17,452 bases of DNA from Bordetella parapertussis (lineage in GTDB: Bacteria; Pseudomonadota; Gammaproteobacteria; Burkholderiales; Burkholderiaceae_C), in assembly GCA_945873925.1 (NCBI GenBank), contig CAMCES010000034.1, positions 1 to 17,452 on the forward strand, read 5' to 3'. The translations under genes and the position numbers were made by a program. The notes beneath the pieces were generated by a model. That model did no database searches, was not told the DNA's origin, and saw only the letters and a program-made list of their open reading frames with translations. Shown here in pieces: positions 6,617-13,773 of the stretch; position 1 is the first letter of the stretch; the number at the start of each line of letters is the position of its first letter.

Positions 6617-7416
6617 GTCGGGCAGAAGAAAGTGGAACGCTGCCCTTGCACGATGCGTTTGATCGGAGTGCTGCAAACACGGCATGGCTCGGCCGCGCGG
6701 TCGTAGACCATGGCTTGGAGTTGGAAATACCCGGTTTGCCCATGCGCATTGGAAAAGTCGCGCAAGCTGCTGCCGCCTTGTTGAACGGCTTTGGCCAACA
6801 CGGTTTGGATGGCCTGGTGTAGGCGAGCGCTGCGGGGTTTGCTGAGCTTGGCGGCGCGGGTGGTGGGCCGAATGCCCGCCATGAACAAGGCTTCACTGGC
6901 GTAAATGTTGCCGACACCCACCACCACATCACCCGCCAACAACACTTGTTTGATCGGTGCCTGGCGTTTTTTAAGTGCTAGGGCGAAGGTTTGAAGCGCA
7001 AAACCATCCCCCAGCGGCTCGACGCCCAAATGCCCCAAGAGTTTTTGCGCGACCGGGTCGGCTTCGCTGTCGGCATGCACCACCGCGCCAAATCGCCTCG
7101 GGTCGTGTAAGCGCAACAAGCCTTGGGTGGTGAGCAAATCGAAATGATCGTGCTTACCGGGCAATGCCCCAGCCGGGCCAAAAGACAAAGCCCCCGACAT
7201 GCCCAAATGCACCAGCAGCAGCCCTTGGTCAAGGTCGATCAACAGGTATTTGCCCCGGCGGCGCACACCCAGCACCTGGCGGCCAATCAAGGCTTGCGGC
7301 TGACATCCTAAGGACCAGCGCAAAGGCTTGCCCAACGTGGCCTGCAGCACGCGAGCGCCAGCGATGGCTGAGGCAAAACTCAGTCTGGTCACTTCAACTT
7401 CGGGTAATTCGGGCAT
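6601..7416 (-). CDS. mutM: Formamidopyrimidine-DNA glycosylase MutM (Fpg)
   Basis: A 271-residue bifunctional glycosylase/AP lyase that excises 8-oxoguanine and Fapy lesions. After Met removal the catalytic Pro and Glu are the start of PELPEVEVTR; Lys56 lies in RRGKYLLIDL; GNIYASEALF is the H2TH region; a C-terminal zinc finger has Cys245, 248, 265 and 268 (C-x2-C-x16-C-x2-C). All expected residues are intact. It is the first gene of a mutM-mutY pair and is divergent from the TPR protein gene, with about 40 bp between their starts. Position 34 in this protein is Trp-rich (PLRWSLG), a common Fpg variant. Confidence 0.95.
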   Translation of the reverse strand: MPELPEVEVTRLSFASAIAGARVLQATLGKPLRWSLGCQPQALIGRQVLGVRRRGKYLLIDLDQGLLLVHLGMSGALSFGPAGALPGKHDHFDLLTTQGLLRLHDPRRFGAVVHADSEADPVAQKLLGHLGVEPLGDGFALQTFALALKKRQAPIKQVLLAGDVVVGVGNIYASEALFMAGIRPTTRAAKLSKPRSARLHQAIQTVLAKAVQQGGSSLRDFSNAHGQTGYFQLQAMVYDRAAEPCRVCSTPIKRIVQGQRSTFFCPTCQKP

Positions 7417-7456
7417 GGCGCTGGCTCAGACAAGACGCTGGCATTATCATTCTGCA

Positions 7457-9220
7457 ATGTCAAATCGCCCACGCCCCATGCCCATGCCCGTTTCCCGCCT
7501 TGGAATCGCTTCTTGCTTGTGCTTGGCCTTTTGGGGTGGCCAAGCGTATGCGCAAGTCAAGCCAGTCGACCCCAACCCGCCATCGCAGGAAATCAACAAC
7601 TCCAAGCTCAGCAGCGAGTGGATGTTGATGATTGTGTTGGCTGAGATGAAAGCCGGACAAGGCGACTCGGTTGGCGCCTACTCCCTGATGCTGGAGGCGG
7701 CGCGCAAAAGCGGGGACGAGCAAATTTACAAACGCGCGGTCGAGATCGCCACATCAGCTCGCTCTGGACCACCCGCGCTCAACGCTGCGAAAGCCTGGAA
7801 GCAGGCGCACCCCAAATCGCGCGAAGCCAACAAATATGTTCTGCAAATTCACGTCGCGCTTAACCAACTGCCCGAAAGCATGCTGCCTTTGCGCGCCGAC
7901 ATAGCCCTGACCCCCGAGGCAGAGCAATCCAAGGCAATCATCGACCTGGTTCAGCTCTACACACAGGTTCAAGACAAGGAACTTGCCCTGGCTGTGGTTG
8001 AACAGGCCTTGGTTCCCTTTGTTGACAAACCCGCCACAGCAGCAGCCAGCTGGACCTCGATTGGCCGGATGCGGGTGGCTGCCAAAAAACTTCCCGAAGC
8101 CTTGGACGCGGTCAAAAAAGCGATTGCAGGCGACCCCAAAGTCATAGAACCCGGCATGTTGGCGCTGGAGTTGTTCTCGCTGGGGCTGAATGAAGCCGAG
8201 GACATCCTGCAAAAACTCATCTCCACCTCCGAGATCGCCGCACCTTTGCGTTTGTCCTATGCACGGATCTTGATTGACAACCAGCGCAACAACGATGCCA
8301 ATGTTCAATTGGAGTGGGTGATCCAAAATGCCCCCGCTTTCAGTGAAGCATGGTTGCTGCAAGCCGCCATGCTGATTGACAACAACAAAGACAATGAGGC
8401 CCAAAAAGGCCTGCTGCGCTTCATTGATTTGGAGAAAAACAAAGAAGCCGCGCGTGGGTTGTCGCAGGCTTATTTGATGCTCTCCCAAATCGCGCTTCGC
8501 CAAAAGAAAACGGCTGAATCGGAAGCTTGGCTCAACCAAATCGATGACCCAGATGCCCTGGTGCAAGTGCAGGTGCAGCGTGCCAATGTCTTGGCCAGCA
8601 AAGGCAACCTGGCCAAGGCGCGTGAGTTGATTCGTCAATTACCCAACAACAGCCCACAAGCCGGGCGTGTGCGCTTGCAAGCCGAAGTCAAGCTGCTGCG
8701 TGACAACAAGCAACATGAGCAAGCCTACCAAGTGCTGGTGGCTGCGGCCAAAGAATCGCCAAATGATTTGGATTTGCGCTATGAGGTGGCCATGATGGCC
8801 GAGAAGCTCAATCGACTTGTCGAGATGGAGAAGTTGCTGCGCAGCATCATCGAAGCCAAACCCGATTTCCAACATGCCTACAACGCGCTGGGTTTTGCGC
8901 TGGCAGACCGCAATATGCGCCTCAAAGAAGCCCGTGAATTGATCGTCACTGCCTTGGAGTTTGCACCTGAGGACCCGATGATCACCGACAGCTTGGGCTG
9001 GGTCGAATTCCGCATGGGTAACAAAGTCGCCGCCTTGGCCATCTTGCAACGTGCCTACGACACCAAAAACGACCCCGAGATCGGCGCGCATTTGGGCGAA
9101 GTCCACTGGAGCCTGGGGCAGCGCGACAAGGCGCTGCAACTGTGGCGCGAGTCGATGCGCATGGCGCCTGACAACGAAATCCTGCTCGAAACCCTCAAGC
9201 GCCTGAAGGTCAAACTTTGA
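7457..9220 (+). CDS. Secreted tetratricopeptide-repeat protein
   Basis: The protein has 587 residues. Residues 1-35 look like a Sec signal peptide with hydrophobic core GIASCLCLAFWGG and likely cleavage after AYA. The rest is alpha-helical with repeated TPR-type units, best seen in the C-terminal third (AYNALGFALADRNMRLKEARELIVTALEFAPEDP split over two repeats, then LGEVHWSLGQRDKALQLWRESMRMAPDN). The gene corresponds in position to the TPR protein found upstream of lolB in many beta- and gammaproteobacteria (PA4667-like), whose role is not settled; context suggests envelope lipoprotein work. The IASC stretch could be a lipobox but precedes the hydrophobic core, so type I cleavage is favoured. 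The ATG at 7457 has no clear Shine-Dalgarno sequence. A TATCAT (7445-7450) stands only 6 nt upstream. Confidence 0.87.
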   Translation: MSNRPRPMPMPVSRLGIASCLCLAFWGGQAYAQVKPVDPNPPSQEINNSKLSSEWMLMIVLAEMKAGQGDSVGAYSLMLEAARKSGDEQIYKRAVEIATSARSGPPALNAAKAWKQAHPKSREANKYVLQIHVALNQLPESMLPLRADIALTPEAEQSKAIIDLVQLYTQVQDKELALAVVEQALVPFVDKPATAAASWTSIGRMRVAAKKLPEALDAVKKAIAGDPKVIEPGMLALELFSLGLNEAEDILQKLISTSEIAAPLRLSYARILIDNQRNNDANVQLEWVIQNAPAFSEAWLLQAAMLIDNNKDNEAQKGLLRFIDLEKNKEAARGLSQAYLMLSQIALRQKKTAESEAWLNQIDDPDALVQVQVQRANVLASKGNLAKARELIRQLPNNSPQAGRVRLQAEVKLLRDNKQHEQAYQVLVAAAKESPNDLDLRYEVAMMAEKLNRLVEMEKLLRSIIEAKPDFQHAYNALGFALADRNMRLKEARELIVTALEFAPEDPMITDSLGWVEFRMGNKVAALAILQRAYDTKNDPEIGAHLGEVHWSLGQRDKALQLWRESMRMAPDNEILLETLKRLKVKL

Positions 9221-9741
9221 ACCTAAAGTGTCCCATCAGCCATGCCAAGCTGGGGTTGTTGGGTTTGGCCTTGACTGCTGTGTTGCCCTCGTGTGCCCTG
9301 TTTTCTCCGCCCACCCAACCCGCCGGTCTGATAGCCACCGGCCATTGGGAGGGCCGCTTGAGTTTGAAGGTATTGCAACAACCGCCCGAGCAGTTCAGCG
9401 CCAACTTTGAATTGAATGGTCTGCCAGAGGCTGGCGAACTCTACCTTTACTCGGCCATCGGTACCACCTTGGCGATGGCCCGCTGGAATCCACAAAACGC
9501 ACAGATGCTGCAAGGCCAACAGGTGCAGACCTTCGAATCCATGGAGGCATTGACCAAATCCATCACCGGCTCAGCCTTGCCGATACCCGCGCTCATGGCC
9601 TGGCTGGACCAAGACGGCCCCGAACTGGCAGGCTGGACCTTGAAGTCCGAGACAGTTGCAAGCGGGCGACGGATTTATGCCCAACGCCAGGCCCCGCTGC
9701 CTGCCCTGCAACTGACTTTGCTGATTGATCCACGCCGCTGA
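9217..9741 (+). CDS. lolB: Outer-membrane lipoprotein insertion factor LolB
   Basis: The protein has 174 residues. The N-terminus KLGLLGLALTAVLPSC is a lipoprotein signal with LPSC as a slightly atypical lipobox, giving a lipidated Cys26. GHWEGRLSLKV followed by the SANFELNG and GELYLYSAIGTTLA strands fits the LolB beta-barrel half, which receives lipoproteins from LolA and inserts them in the outer membrane. The start is a TTG overlapping the upstream stop as TTGA; GAAGG about 7 nt before it supports this, and no other in-frame start retains the full signal peptide. Position between a TPR protein and ispE is the classic LolB locus. Confidence 0.9.
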   Translation: MNLKCPISHAKLGLLGLALTAVLPSCALFSPPTQPAGLIATGHWEGRLSLKVLQQPPEQFSANFELNGLPEAGELYLYSAIGTTLAMARWNPQNAQMLQGQQVQTFESMEALTKSITGSALPIPALMAWLDQDGPELAGWTLKSETVASGRRIYAQRQAPLPALQLTLLIDPRR

Positions 9742-9749
9742 GTGTTGCC

Positions 9750-10595
9750 ATGCAGTCCCTTCACCATGTGCCAGCACCTGCCAAGCTGAACCTGTTTTTG
9801 CACGTGACGGGCAAACGCGCTGACGGCTACCACCTGTTGCAGTCGGTGTTCATGCTGGTCGGTTGGTGGGATGTTTTGCATTTCGATCGACGCAGCGACG
9901 GCCTGCTGTTGCGTGAAGACCTGACCCTGCCTTTGCCTGCCGATGACCTGTGTTTGCGTGCTGCCCGCGCTTTGAAACAGGCCTCAGGCACCTCGTTTGG
10001 CGCGGTGATCCAAATCGACAAGCGTCTGCCAGCGCAAGCGGGTTTGGGCGGCGGCTCCTCGGACGCGGCCACCTGCTTATTGGCCCTGAACCGGCTCTGG
10101 GGTTTGGATTGGCCCCTGTCACGCCTGCTGCCCATTGCCCTGGGCTTGGGCGCGGATGTGCCTTTTTTCGTGCGCGGCCACAACGCCTGGGTGCAAGGCA
10201 TTGGCGAAGATTTGCAACCCCTGGCACTGCCACAGGCTCACTTTGCCATCCTCAAGCCCCCCCAGGGCTTGGAGACGGCAGACATCTTTCGCGACCCAGC
10301 CCTGAAAAAAGACACTTCTCCTGCTACAATTTCTCGCTTTGCTTCACAGCCATACGCCTTCGGGTGCAATGACTTGCAAGCAGTTGCCCAAAGGCTTTGT
10401 CCCGAGGTGTCTCAAGCGCTGAAATGGTTTGAGTGCCAAGGTTTTACAGCCCGGATAACTGGTTCAGGAAGCGCGGTATTTGCCCTTGTCGACCCTCAAA
10501 CGGTTTTAACCAAACCGCCCCCAGGCTGGCAGTTGCAAAGGTGCAGCAATTTAGAGGTTCATCCCCTGGCTGGATGGTCCTCTTGCGACGTTTAG
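9750..10595 (+). CDS. ispE: 4-diphosphocytidyl-2-C-methyl-D-erythritol kinase
   Basis: IspE is a 281-residue GHMP-family kinase of the MEP isoprenoid pathway. It phosphorylates the 2-hydroxyl of CDP-methylerythritol with ATP. The opening PAPAKLNLFLHVTGKRADGYH holds the expected catalytic Lys12; the glycine-rich ATP loop PAQAGLGGGSSDAAT is at 94-108; Asp136 in LGADVPFF is the likely general base; ARITGSGSAVFAL is the third GHMP motif. It follows lolB by 8 bp and is followed 33 bp later by tRNA-Gln. A strong promoter-like sequence lies inside its 3' half. Confidence 0.95.
   Translation: MQSLHHVPAPAKLNLFLHVTGKRADGYHLLQSVFMLVGWWDVLHFDRRSDGLLLREDLTLPLPADDLCLRAARALKQASGTSFGAVIQIDKRLPAQAGLGGGSSDAATCLLALNRLWGLDWPLSRLLPIALGLGADVPFFVRGHNAWVQGIGEDLQPLALPQAHFAILKPPQGLETADIFRDPALKKDTSPATISRFASQPYAFGCNDLQAVAQRLCPEVSQALKWFECQGFTARITGSGSAVFALVDPQTVLTKPPPGWQLQRCSNLEVHPLAGWSSCDV
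10302..10330 (+). promoter_or_regulatory. Candidate internal promoter for tRNA-Gln and prs
   Basis: CTGAAA (10302-10307, four of six to the consensus -35), a 17-nt spacer, then an extended -10 TGC-TACAAT (10322-10330) lie inside the ispE coding region. It is the best sigma70-like match between ispE and the tRNA, although the resulting leader to the tRNA would be about 290 nt. Confidence 0.4.
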
Positions 10596-10628
10596 CAGGA
10601 AGTTTGTTGAAAAACAATCTTCCCGTGT

Positions 10629-10705
10629 AGGGGAGTCGCCAAGTTGGTTAAGGCACTGGATTTTGATTCCAGCATGCGAAGGTTCGAATCCTTCTTCCCC
10701 TGCCA
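10629..10705 (+). tRNA. glnT: tRNA-Gln(TTG)
   Basis: A 77-nt tRNA with acceptor AGGGGAG/TTCCCCT (one G-U pair), D arm GCC/GGC, anticodon stem CTGGA/TCCAG around loop TTTTGAT (anticodon TTG), T arm GAAGG/CCTTC with TTCGAAT, G73 and an encoded CCA. The first base pair is A-U, the weak type favoured by GlnRS. It lies between ispE and prs, an arrangement widely kept in betaproteobacteria. Confidence 0.95.
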
Positions 10706-10727
10706 CCCTTTTGCTTTGGACGGAAGC

Positions 10728-10775
10728 GGCAAGGGTTTGCGGCACTCACTGCAAACCGTTGCCCTTTGTTTTTTT
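10728..10775 (+). terminator. Intrinsic terminator or attenuator between tRNA-Gln and prs
   Basis: GGCAAGGGTTTGC (10728-10740) pairs with GCAAACCGTTGCC (10751-10763) with one G/G mismatch and a 10-nt loop, followed by CTTTG and a run of seven T (to 10775). It ends 16 bp before the prs ATG, so it could end the tRNA transcript and modulate prs expression. Confidence 0.75.
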
Positions 10776-10791
10776 AACCTCAGGTCGTCTC

Positions 10792-11766
10792 ATGTCGAAC
10801 CCGCAACCGGATTTCATGGTTTTCACCGGCAACGCCAACCCAGTCTTGGCTGCTGAAATTGCGGGACATTTGGGCATTGGCTTGGGCGCTGCTGAGGTTG
10901 GCCGCTTCTCCGACGGAGAAGTCACGGTTGAGATCAAACAAAACGTGCGCGCCCGCGATGTGTTTGTGGTGCAGTCAACCTGCTCCCCGACCAATGAAAA
11001 CCTGATGGAATTGCTGATCATGGTCGACGCCCTCAAAAGAGCGTCCGCCGAGCGCATCAGCGCGGTCATTCCCTATTTCGGCTATGCCCGCCAAGACCGA
11101 CGTCCGCGTTCCTCGCGGGTACCGATTTCCGCCAAGTTGGTGGCCGATTTGCTGCAAACCGTTGGCGTGGCACGGGTACTGACCATGGACTTGCATGCCG
11201 ACCAAATTCAGGGCTTTTTCAACATTCCGGTTGATAACATCTACGCCTCGCCCGTCTTGCTGGGCGATCTGCGGCTGAAGAATTACGATGACCTGATCGT
11301 GGTGTCGCCCGACGTCGGTGGCGTGGTGCGGGCCCGTGCCCTGGCCAAGCAGCTCGATTGCGACCTGGCCATCATCGACAAACGCCGCCCCAAGGTCAAT
11401 ATCAGCGAGGTCATGCATGTGATCGGCGATATCGAGGGCCGCAACTGCGTGATCATGGACGACATGATCGACACCGCCGGCACCTTGCTCAAAGCTGCCG
11501 AAGTGCTCAAAGAGCGCGGCGCCAAAAAGGTCTATGCCTACTGCACACACCCGATATTCTCTGGCCCCGCGCTCCAGCGCATCTCCAAGGGCGACGACTT
11601 GGACGAAGTCGTGATCACCAACACCATTCCTTTGAGCGCAGATGCTGCCCAATGCCAAAAAATCCGCCAACTCTCCGTGGCACCCTTGATCGCTGAGACC
11701 ATCCAGCGCATCTCCAAAGGAGAGTCGGTCATGAGTTTGTTCTCCGACCAAGACCAGCTTTTTTAA
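10792..11766 (+). CDS. prs: Ribose-phosphate pyrophosphokinase (PRPP synthetase)
   Basis: The enzyme has 324 residues and makes PRPP from ribose-5-phosphate and ATP, feeding purine, pyrimidine, histidine, tryptophan and NAD synthesis. Visible motifs are GRFSDGE, the ATP-site FGYARQDRR (96-104), DLHADQIQGFF (133-143), catalytic KRR at 197-199 in IIDKRRPK, and the PRPP-binding DDMIDTAGT (223-231). All are class I Prs signatures. ATG 10792 begins the conserved N-terminus; an upstream reading from 10663 would run through the tRNA and terminator. AGG lies about 8 nt before the start. The preceding terminator-like hairpin suggests attenuation or readthrough control. Confidence 0.96.
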   Translation: MSNPQPDFMVFTGNANPVLAAEIAGHLGIGLGAAEVGRFSDGEVTVEIKQNVRARDVFVVQSTCSPTNENLMELLIMVDALKRASAERISAVIPYFGYARQDRRPRSSRVPISAKLVADLLQTVGVARVLTMDLHADQIQGFFNIPVDNIYASPVLLGDLRLKNYDDLIVVSPDVGGVVRARALAKQLDCDLAIIDKRRPKVNISEVMHVIGDIEGRNCVIMDDMIDTAGTLLKAAEVLKERGAKKVYAYCTHPIFSGPALQRISKGDDLDEVVITNTIPLSADAAQCQKIRQLSVAPLIAETIQRISKGESVMSLFSDQDQLF

Positions 11767-11794
11767 GCTGGGCGAAGTGGGAGCGCAATCTGTT

Positions 11795-11818
11795 GGGGCA
11801 GCTTGCTGCCTCTTGTTT
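11795..11818 (+). terminator. Weak hairpin with T-rich tail after prs
   Basis: GGGGCAG (11795-11801), loop CTTG, CTGCCTC (11806-11812), then TTGTTT. Seven pairs with one G-T and a poor T-run suggest at most partial termination between prs and rplY. Confidence 0.4.
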
Positions 11819-11823
11819 AAACC

Positions 11824-11850
11824 GAAGTCACACTGGTCGCGGTGGACTTC
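11824..11850 (+). promoter_or_regulatory. Leader hairpin just upstream of the rplY ribosome-binding site
   Basis: GAAGTC-A-CAC (11824-11833) pairs with GTG-GACTTC (11842-11850), nine pairs with one bulged A and an 8-nt loop. It ends 4 nt before the GGAG (11855-11858) of rplY. It is a candidate site for translational control, possibly by L25 itself; that is inference. Confidence 0.35.
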
Positions 11851-11864
11851 TCTTGGAGATAGCC

Positions 11865-12491
11865 ATGAAATTCGTCGCATTTGAGCGCACAAAGCAGGGA
11901 ACGGGTGCGAGCCGCCGTCTGCGTATCACCGGTCGCACGCCCGGTATCGTTTACGGTGGCAAAGCCCACGAACCCCAATCTATCGAGTTAGACCACAACG
12001 CCTTGTGGCACGCCCTGAAAAAAGAGGCCTTCCACGCTTCCATCCTCGAGATGGAATTCAACGGCAAATCTTCCAAAGTGTTGTTGCGGGATGTGCAATA
12101 CCACCCTTTCAAACAACTCGTGTTGCACATCGACTTCCAACGCGTCGAAGCCGATACCCTGTTGCACATGAAAGTGCCACTCCACTACAGCGGCCAGGAA
12201 AATTCGCCTGCGGTCAAAACCGATGCCTGCTTGGTCAACCCTGTGATCACCGAACTCGAAATCGCCTGCCTGCCAGCCGATTTGCCTGAATTCATAGCGG
12301 TGGACTTGAGCGGCCTGAAAAAAGGCAACTCACTGCACGTGAACGACATCACCCTGCCCAAGGGTGTCAAAGCCGTGGTCCACGGCAAAAACAACCCTGT
12401 GTTGGTGAGCGTGGTGTCTGTGGCCGAAGAAGTCGCACCTGAAGCTGCTGCCCCTGCAGCCGCACCTGCCAAAGGCAAAGGCAAGAAGTAA
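11865..12491 (+). CDS. rplY: 50S ribosomal protein L25/general stress protein CTC
   Basis: This 208-residue protein is the long CTC form of L25. An N-terminal 5S rRNA-binding domain (about 1-90, with GASRRLRITGRTPGIVYGG and VLLRDVQYHPFKQLVLHIDFQRV) is followed by a beta-rich C-terminal domain (ALPADLPEFIAVDLSGLKKGNSLHV-like segment) and a flexible Ala/Pro/Lys tail ending GKGKK. It binds 5S rRNA in the central protuberance of the 50S subunit. ATG 11865 is preceded by GGAG with good spacing, and the upstream in-frame extension to 11793 is rejected. It lies between prs and pth as in most proteobacteria and ends at a strong terminator. Confidence 0.95.
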   Translation: MKFVAFERTKQGTGASRRLRITGRTPGIVYGGKAHEPQSIELDHNALWHALKKEAFHASILEMEFNGKSSKVLLRDVQYHPFKQLVLHIDFQRVEADTLLHMKVPLHYSGQENSPAVKTDACLVNPVITELEIACLPADLPEFIAVDLSGLKKGNSLHVNDITLPKGVKAVVHGKNNPVLVSVVSVAEEVAPEAAAPAAAPAKGKGKK

Positions 12492-12513
12492 TTCTTCGCC
12501 CGCGTCCTTGGAG

Positions 12514-12536
12514 AGCCCGCCTTGAGCGGGCTTTTT
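12514..12536 (+). terminator. Intrinsic terminator after rplY
   Basis: AGCCCGC (12514-12520), loop CTTGA, GCGGGCT (12526-12532), followed by a T-run to 12536. A perfect 7-bp GC-rich stem plus T-run is a textbook rho-independent terminator, 22 bp after the rplY stop. Confidence 0.88.
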
Positions 12537-12551
12537 CTTGGGCGAGATAAT
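12522..12551 (+). promoter_or_regulatory. Candidate promoter of pth overlapping the rplY terminator
   Basis: TTGAGC (12522-12527, four of six) lies in the terminator loop and stem, followed by an 18-nt spacer and GATAAT (12546-12551). The start site would fall at about 12557-12559, on or next to the pth ATG at 12559, making the message leaderless or nearly so. Confidence 0.45.
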
Positions 12552-12558
12552 CCACACC

Positions 12559-13233
12559 ATGATCAAACTGTTTGTCGGCCTGGGCAACCCGGGCACTGAA
12601 TACGAAGACACCCGCCACAACGCGGGCTTTTGGTGGATCGATCAGTTGGCCCAGCAAGTCAAAGTGCAGTTGCAGCCCGAAAAAAACTTCCACGGCTGGG
12701 CCGCGCGCACCACGCTTGAGGGGGAAACCATTTGGCTGTTGAAACCCTCCACCTTCATGAATGTGTCGGGCAAGTCGGTGGCCGCCCTGGCGCGGTTCTA
12801 CAAAATCGATCCAGACCAGGTGTTGGTTGCGCATGACGAGTTGGACCTGGTGCCAGGCGAAGCCAAGCTCAAGCTCGGCGGCAGCCACGCTGGCCACAAC
12901 GGCTTGCGAGACATCCATGCCCAACTGGGTACCGACGCCTATTGGCGGCTGCGCTTAGGCATTGGTCACCCCGGTGTCAAGTCGGAAGTGATTCACTGGG
13001 TTTTGAAGAAGCCTGCACCAGACCAGCGAAAAGTAATTGACACTTGCATGGATCGAACCCTGCCAGCCGTAGCCTTGATGGTGAGCGGCGACATGGTGAA
13101 AGCCACCCAACAGGTGCACACCAGCAAGCCGCCCAGGCCCAAACCGCCAAGACCGGCGGCGGCCCCTACCAAGGAAGGCGCATTGCATGAAACACCACCC
13201 ACTCCCGCAGGCCCTGAGCCTGGCACTGCTTAG
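12559..13233 (+). CDS. pth: Peptidyl-tRNA hydrolase
   Basis: Pth cleaves peptidyl-tRNAs released by ribosome drop-off, recycling tRNA. The 224-residue protein has the catalytic set at the canonical positions: Asn10 in VGLGNPG, His20 in YEDTRHNAGF, Asn68 in PSTFMNVSG and Asp93 in VAHDELDL, followed by LKLGGSHAGHNGLRDI. The usual enzyme is about 190-200 residues. Here roughly the last 30 form a Pro/Ala/Lys tail (KPPRPKPPRPAAAP onward), which looks disordered. No Shine-Dalgarno sequence precedes ATG 12559, consistent with the near-leaderless promoter. The final 47 bp overlap the next gene in another frame. Confidence 0.95.
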   Translation: MIKLFVGLGNPGTEYEDTRHNAGFWWIDQLAQQVKVQLQPEKNFHGWAARTTLEGETIWLLKPSTFMNVSGKSVAALARFYKIDPDQVLVAHDELDLVPGEAKLKLGGSHAGHNGLRDIHAQLGTDAYWRLRLGIGHPGVKSEVIHWVLKKPAPDQRKVIDTCMDRTLPAVALMVSGDMVKATQQVHTSKPPRPKPPRPAAAPTKEGALHETPPTPAGPEPGTA

Positions 13234-13480
13234 TCTGTGTTTGGCCGCACCGATGGGTGCCACAGCCAAACCCCCCGCCCCGCCGCCGCTGCAGTGCGAA
13301 AAAAACGGTCTCTTGCAGGCTTGTGACGATCAGCCTGAGATGGCCAAGCCCCAAAAAGGCGAGGCCTTCAAAGCACAGGCCAGCGACATGAACGGCGAAA
13401 CCAAGAAGCCTGCCAAAAAGAAAAAAAAGAAAAGCAAAAAAACCGCCAAGAAAAAAGCCAAACCCAGCGCGGCTGAGTAA
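13187..13480 (+). CDS. Small secreted lysine-rich protein, unknown function
   Basis: The predicted product has 97 residues. Residues 1-27 look like a Sec signal peptide (positively charged start, core ALSLALLSLCLAAP, cleavage near GATA-K). A short Pro-rich stretch and two cysteines (about residues 37 and 46, in LQCEKNGLLQACDD) follow. The last third is an almost pure Lys/Ala/Ser tail. AAGGAAGG about 8 nt upstream is a very good ribosome-binding site within pth, so translation is probably coupled to it. I do not recognise the family. A basic tail would suit binding to nucleic acid, LPS or an acidic polymer in the envelope, but this is a guess. Confidence 0.7.
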   Translation: MKHHPLPQALSLALLSLCLAAPMGATAKPPAPPPLQCEKNGLLQACDDQPEMAKPQKGEAFKAQASDMNGETKKPAKKKKKKSKKTAKKKAKPSAAE

Positions 13481-13500
13481 AGTTTTCTGACCACTTGGCC

Positions 13501-13764
13501 CTAGACCGTGCGGCCGGCCTGCGTTTGTAAGTCCCGGAATTTGGCCCACAAGCTGTCTTGGCTTTCGATGTGCTCGGGATTCACCGGGATGCAGGCCACC
13601 GGGCACACCTGCACGCATTGCGGCTCGTCATGGTGGCCGACGCATTCGGTGCATTTGGTGGGGTTGATCTCATAGATCAAGACGCCCATATAGATGGCGT
13701 CATTCGGGCATTCGGGTTCGCAGACATCGCAGTTGATGCACTCGTCGGTGATCATCAAAGCCAT
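13501..13764 (-). CDS. YfhL family 2[4Fe-4S] ferredoxin
   Basis: The product has 87 residues. Cluster ligands are Cys9, 12, 15, 19 (C-x2-C-x2-C-x3-CP) and Cys38, 41, 50, 54 (C-x2-C-x8-C-x3-CP), with an extra Cys58. The insertion of six residues in the second motif (CTECVGHHDEPQC) and the C-terminal helix after it mark the YfhL/Alvin type of bacterial ferredoxin, an electron carrier of very low potential. GAGG about 7 nt before ATG 13764 overlaps the coaD stop codon. It follows coaD by 9 bp, a pairing common in proteobacteria. Its physiological partner is unknown. Confidence 0.92.
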   Translation of the reverse strand: MALMITDECINCDVCEPECPNDAIYMGVLIYEINPTKCTECVGHHDEPQCVQVCPVACIPVNPEHIESQDSLWAKFRDLQTQAGRTV

Positions 13765-13773
13765 GACTGAGCC

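Noticed and set aside
7754..8638. Long open frame of 294 codons on the minus strand inside the TPR gene
   Set aside because: It is a shadow frame in GC-rich coding DNA. The plus-strand protein has a signal peptide and TPR periodicity, while the minus-strand translation shows no recognisable domain.
10602..10616. Small hairpin TTGTT-GAAAA-AACAA-like before tRNA-Gln as a terminator of ispE
   Set aside because: The stem is only five A/T-rich pairs and is not followed by a T-run.
10975..11892. 305-codon minus-strand frame across prs and rplY
   Set aside because: It is antisense to two well-supported genes and to the leader hairpin. It has low-complexity His/Gln-rich content typical of shadow frames.
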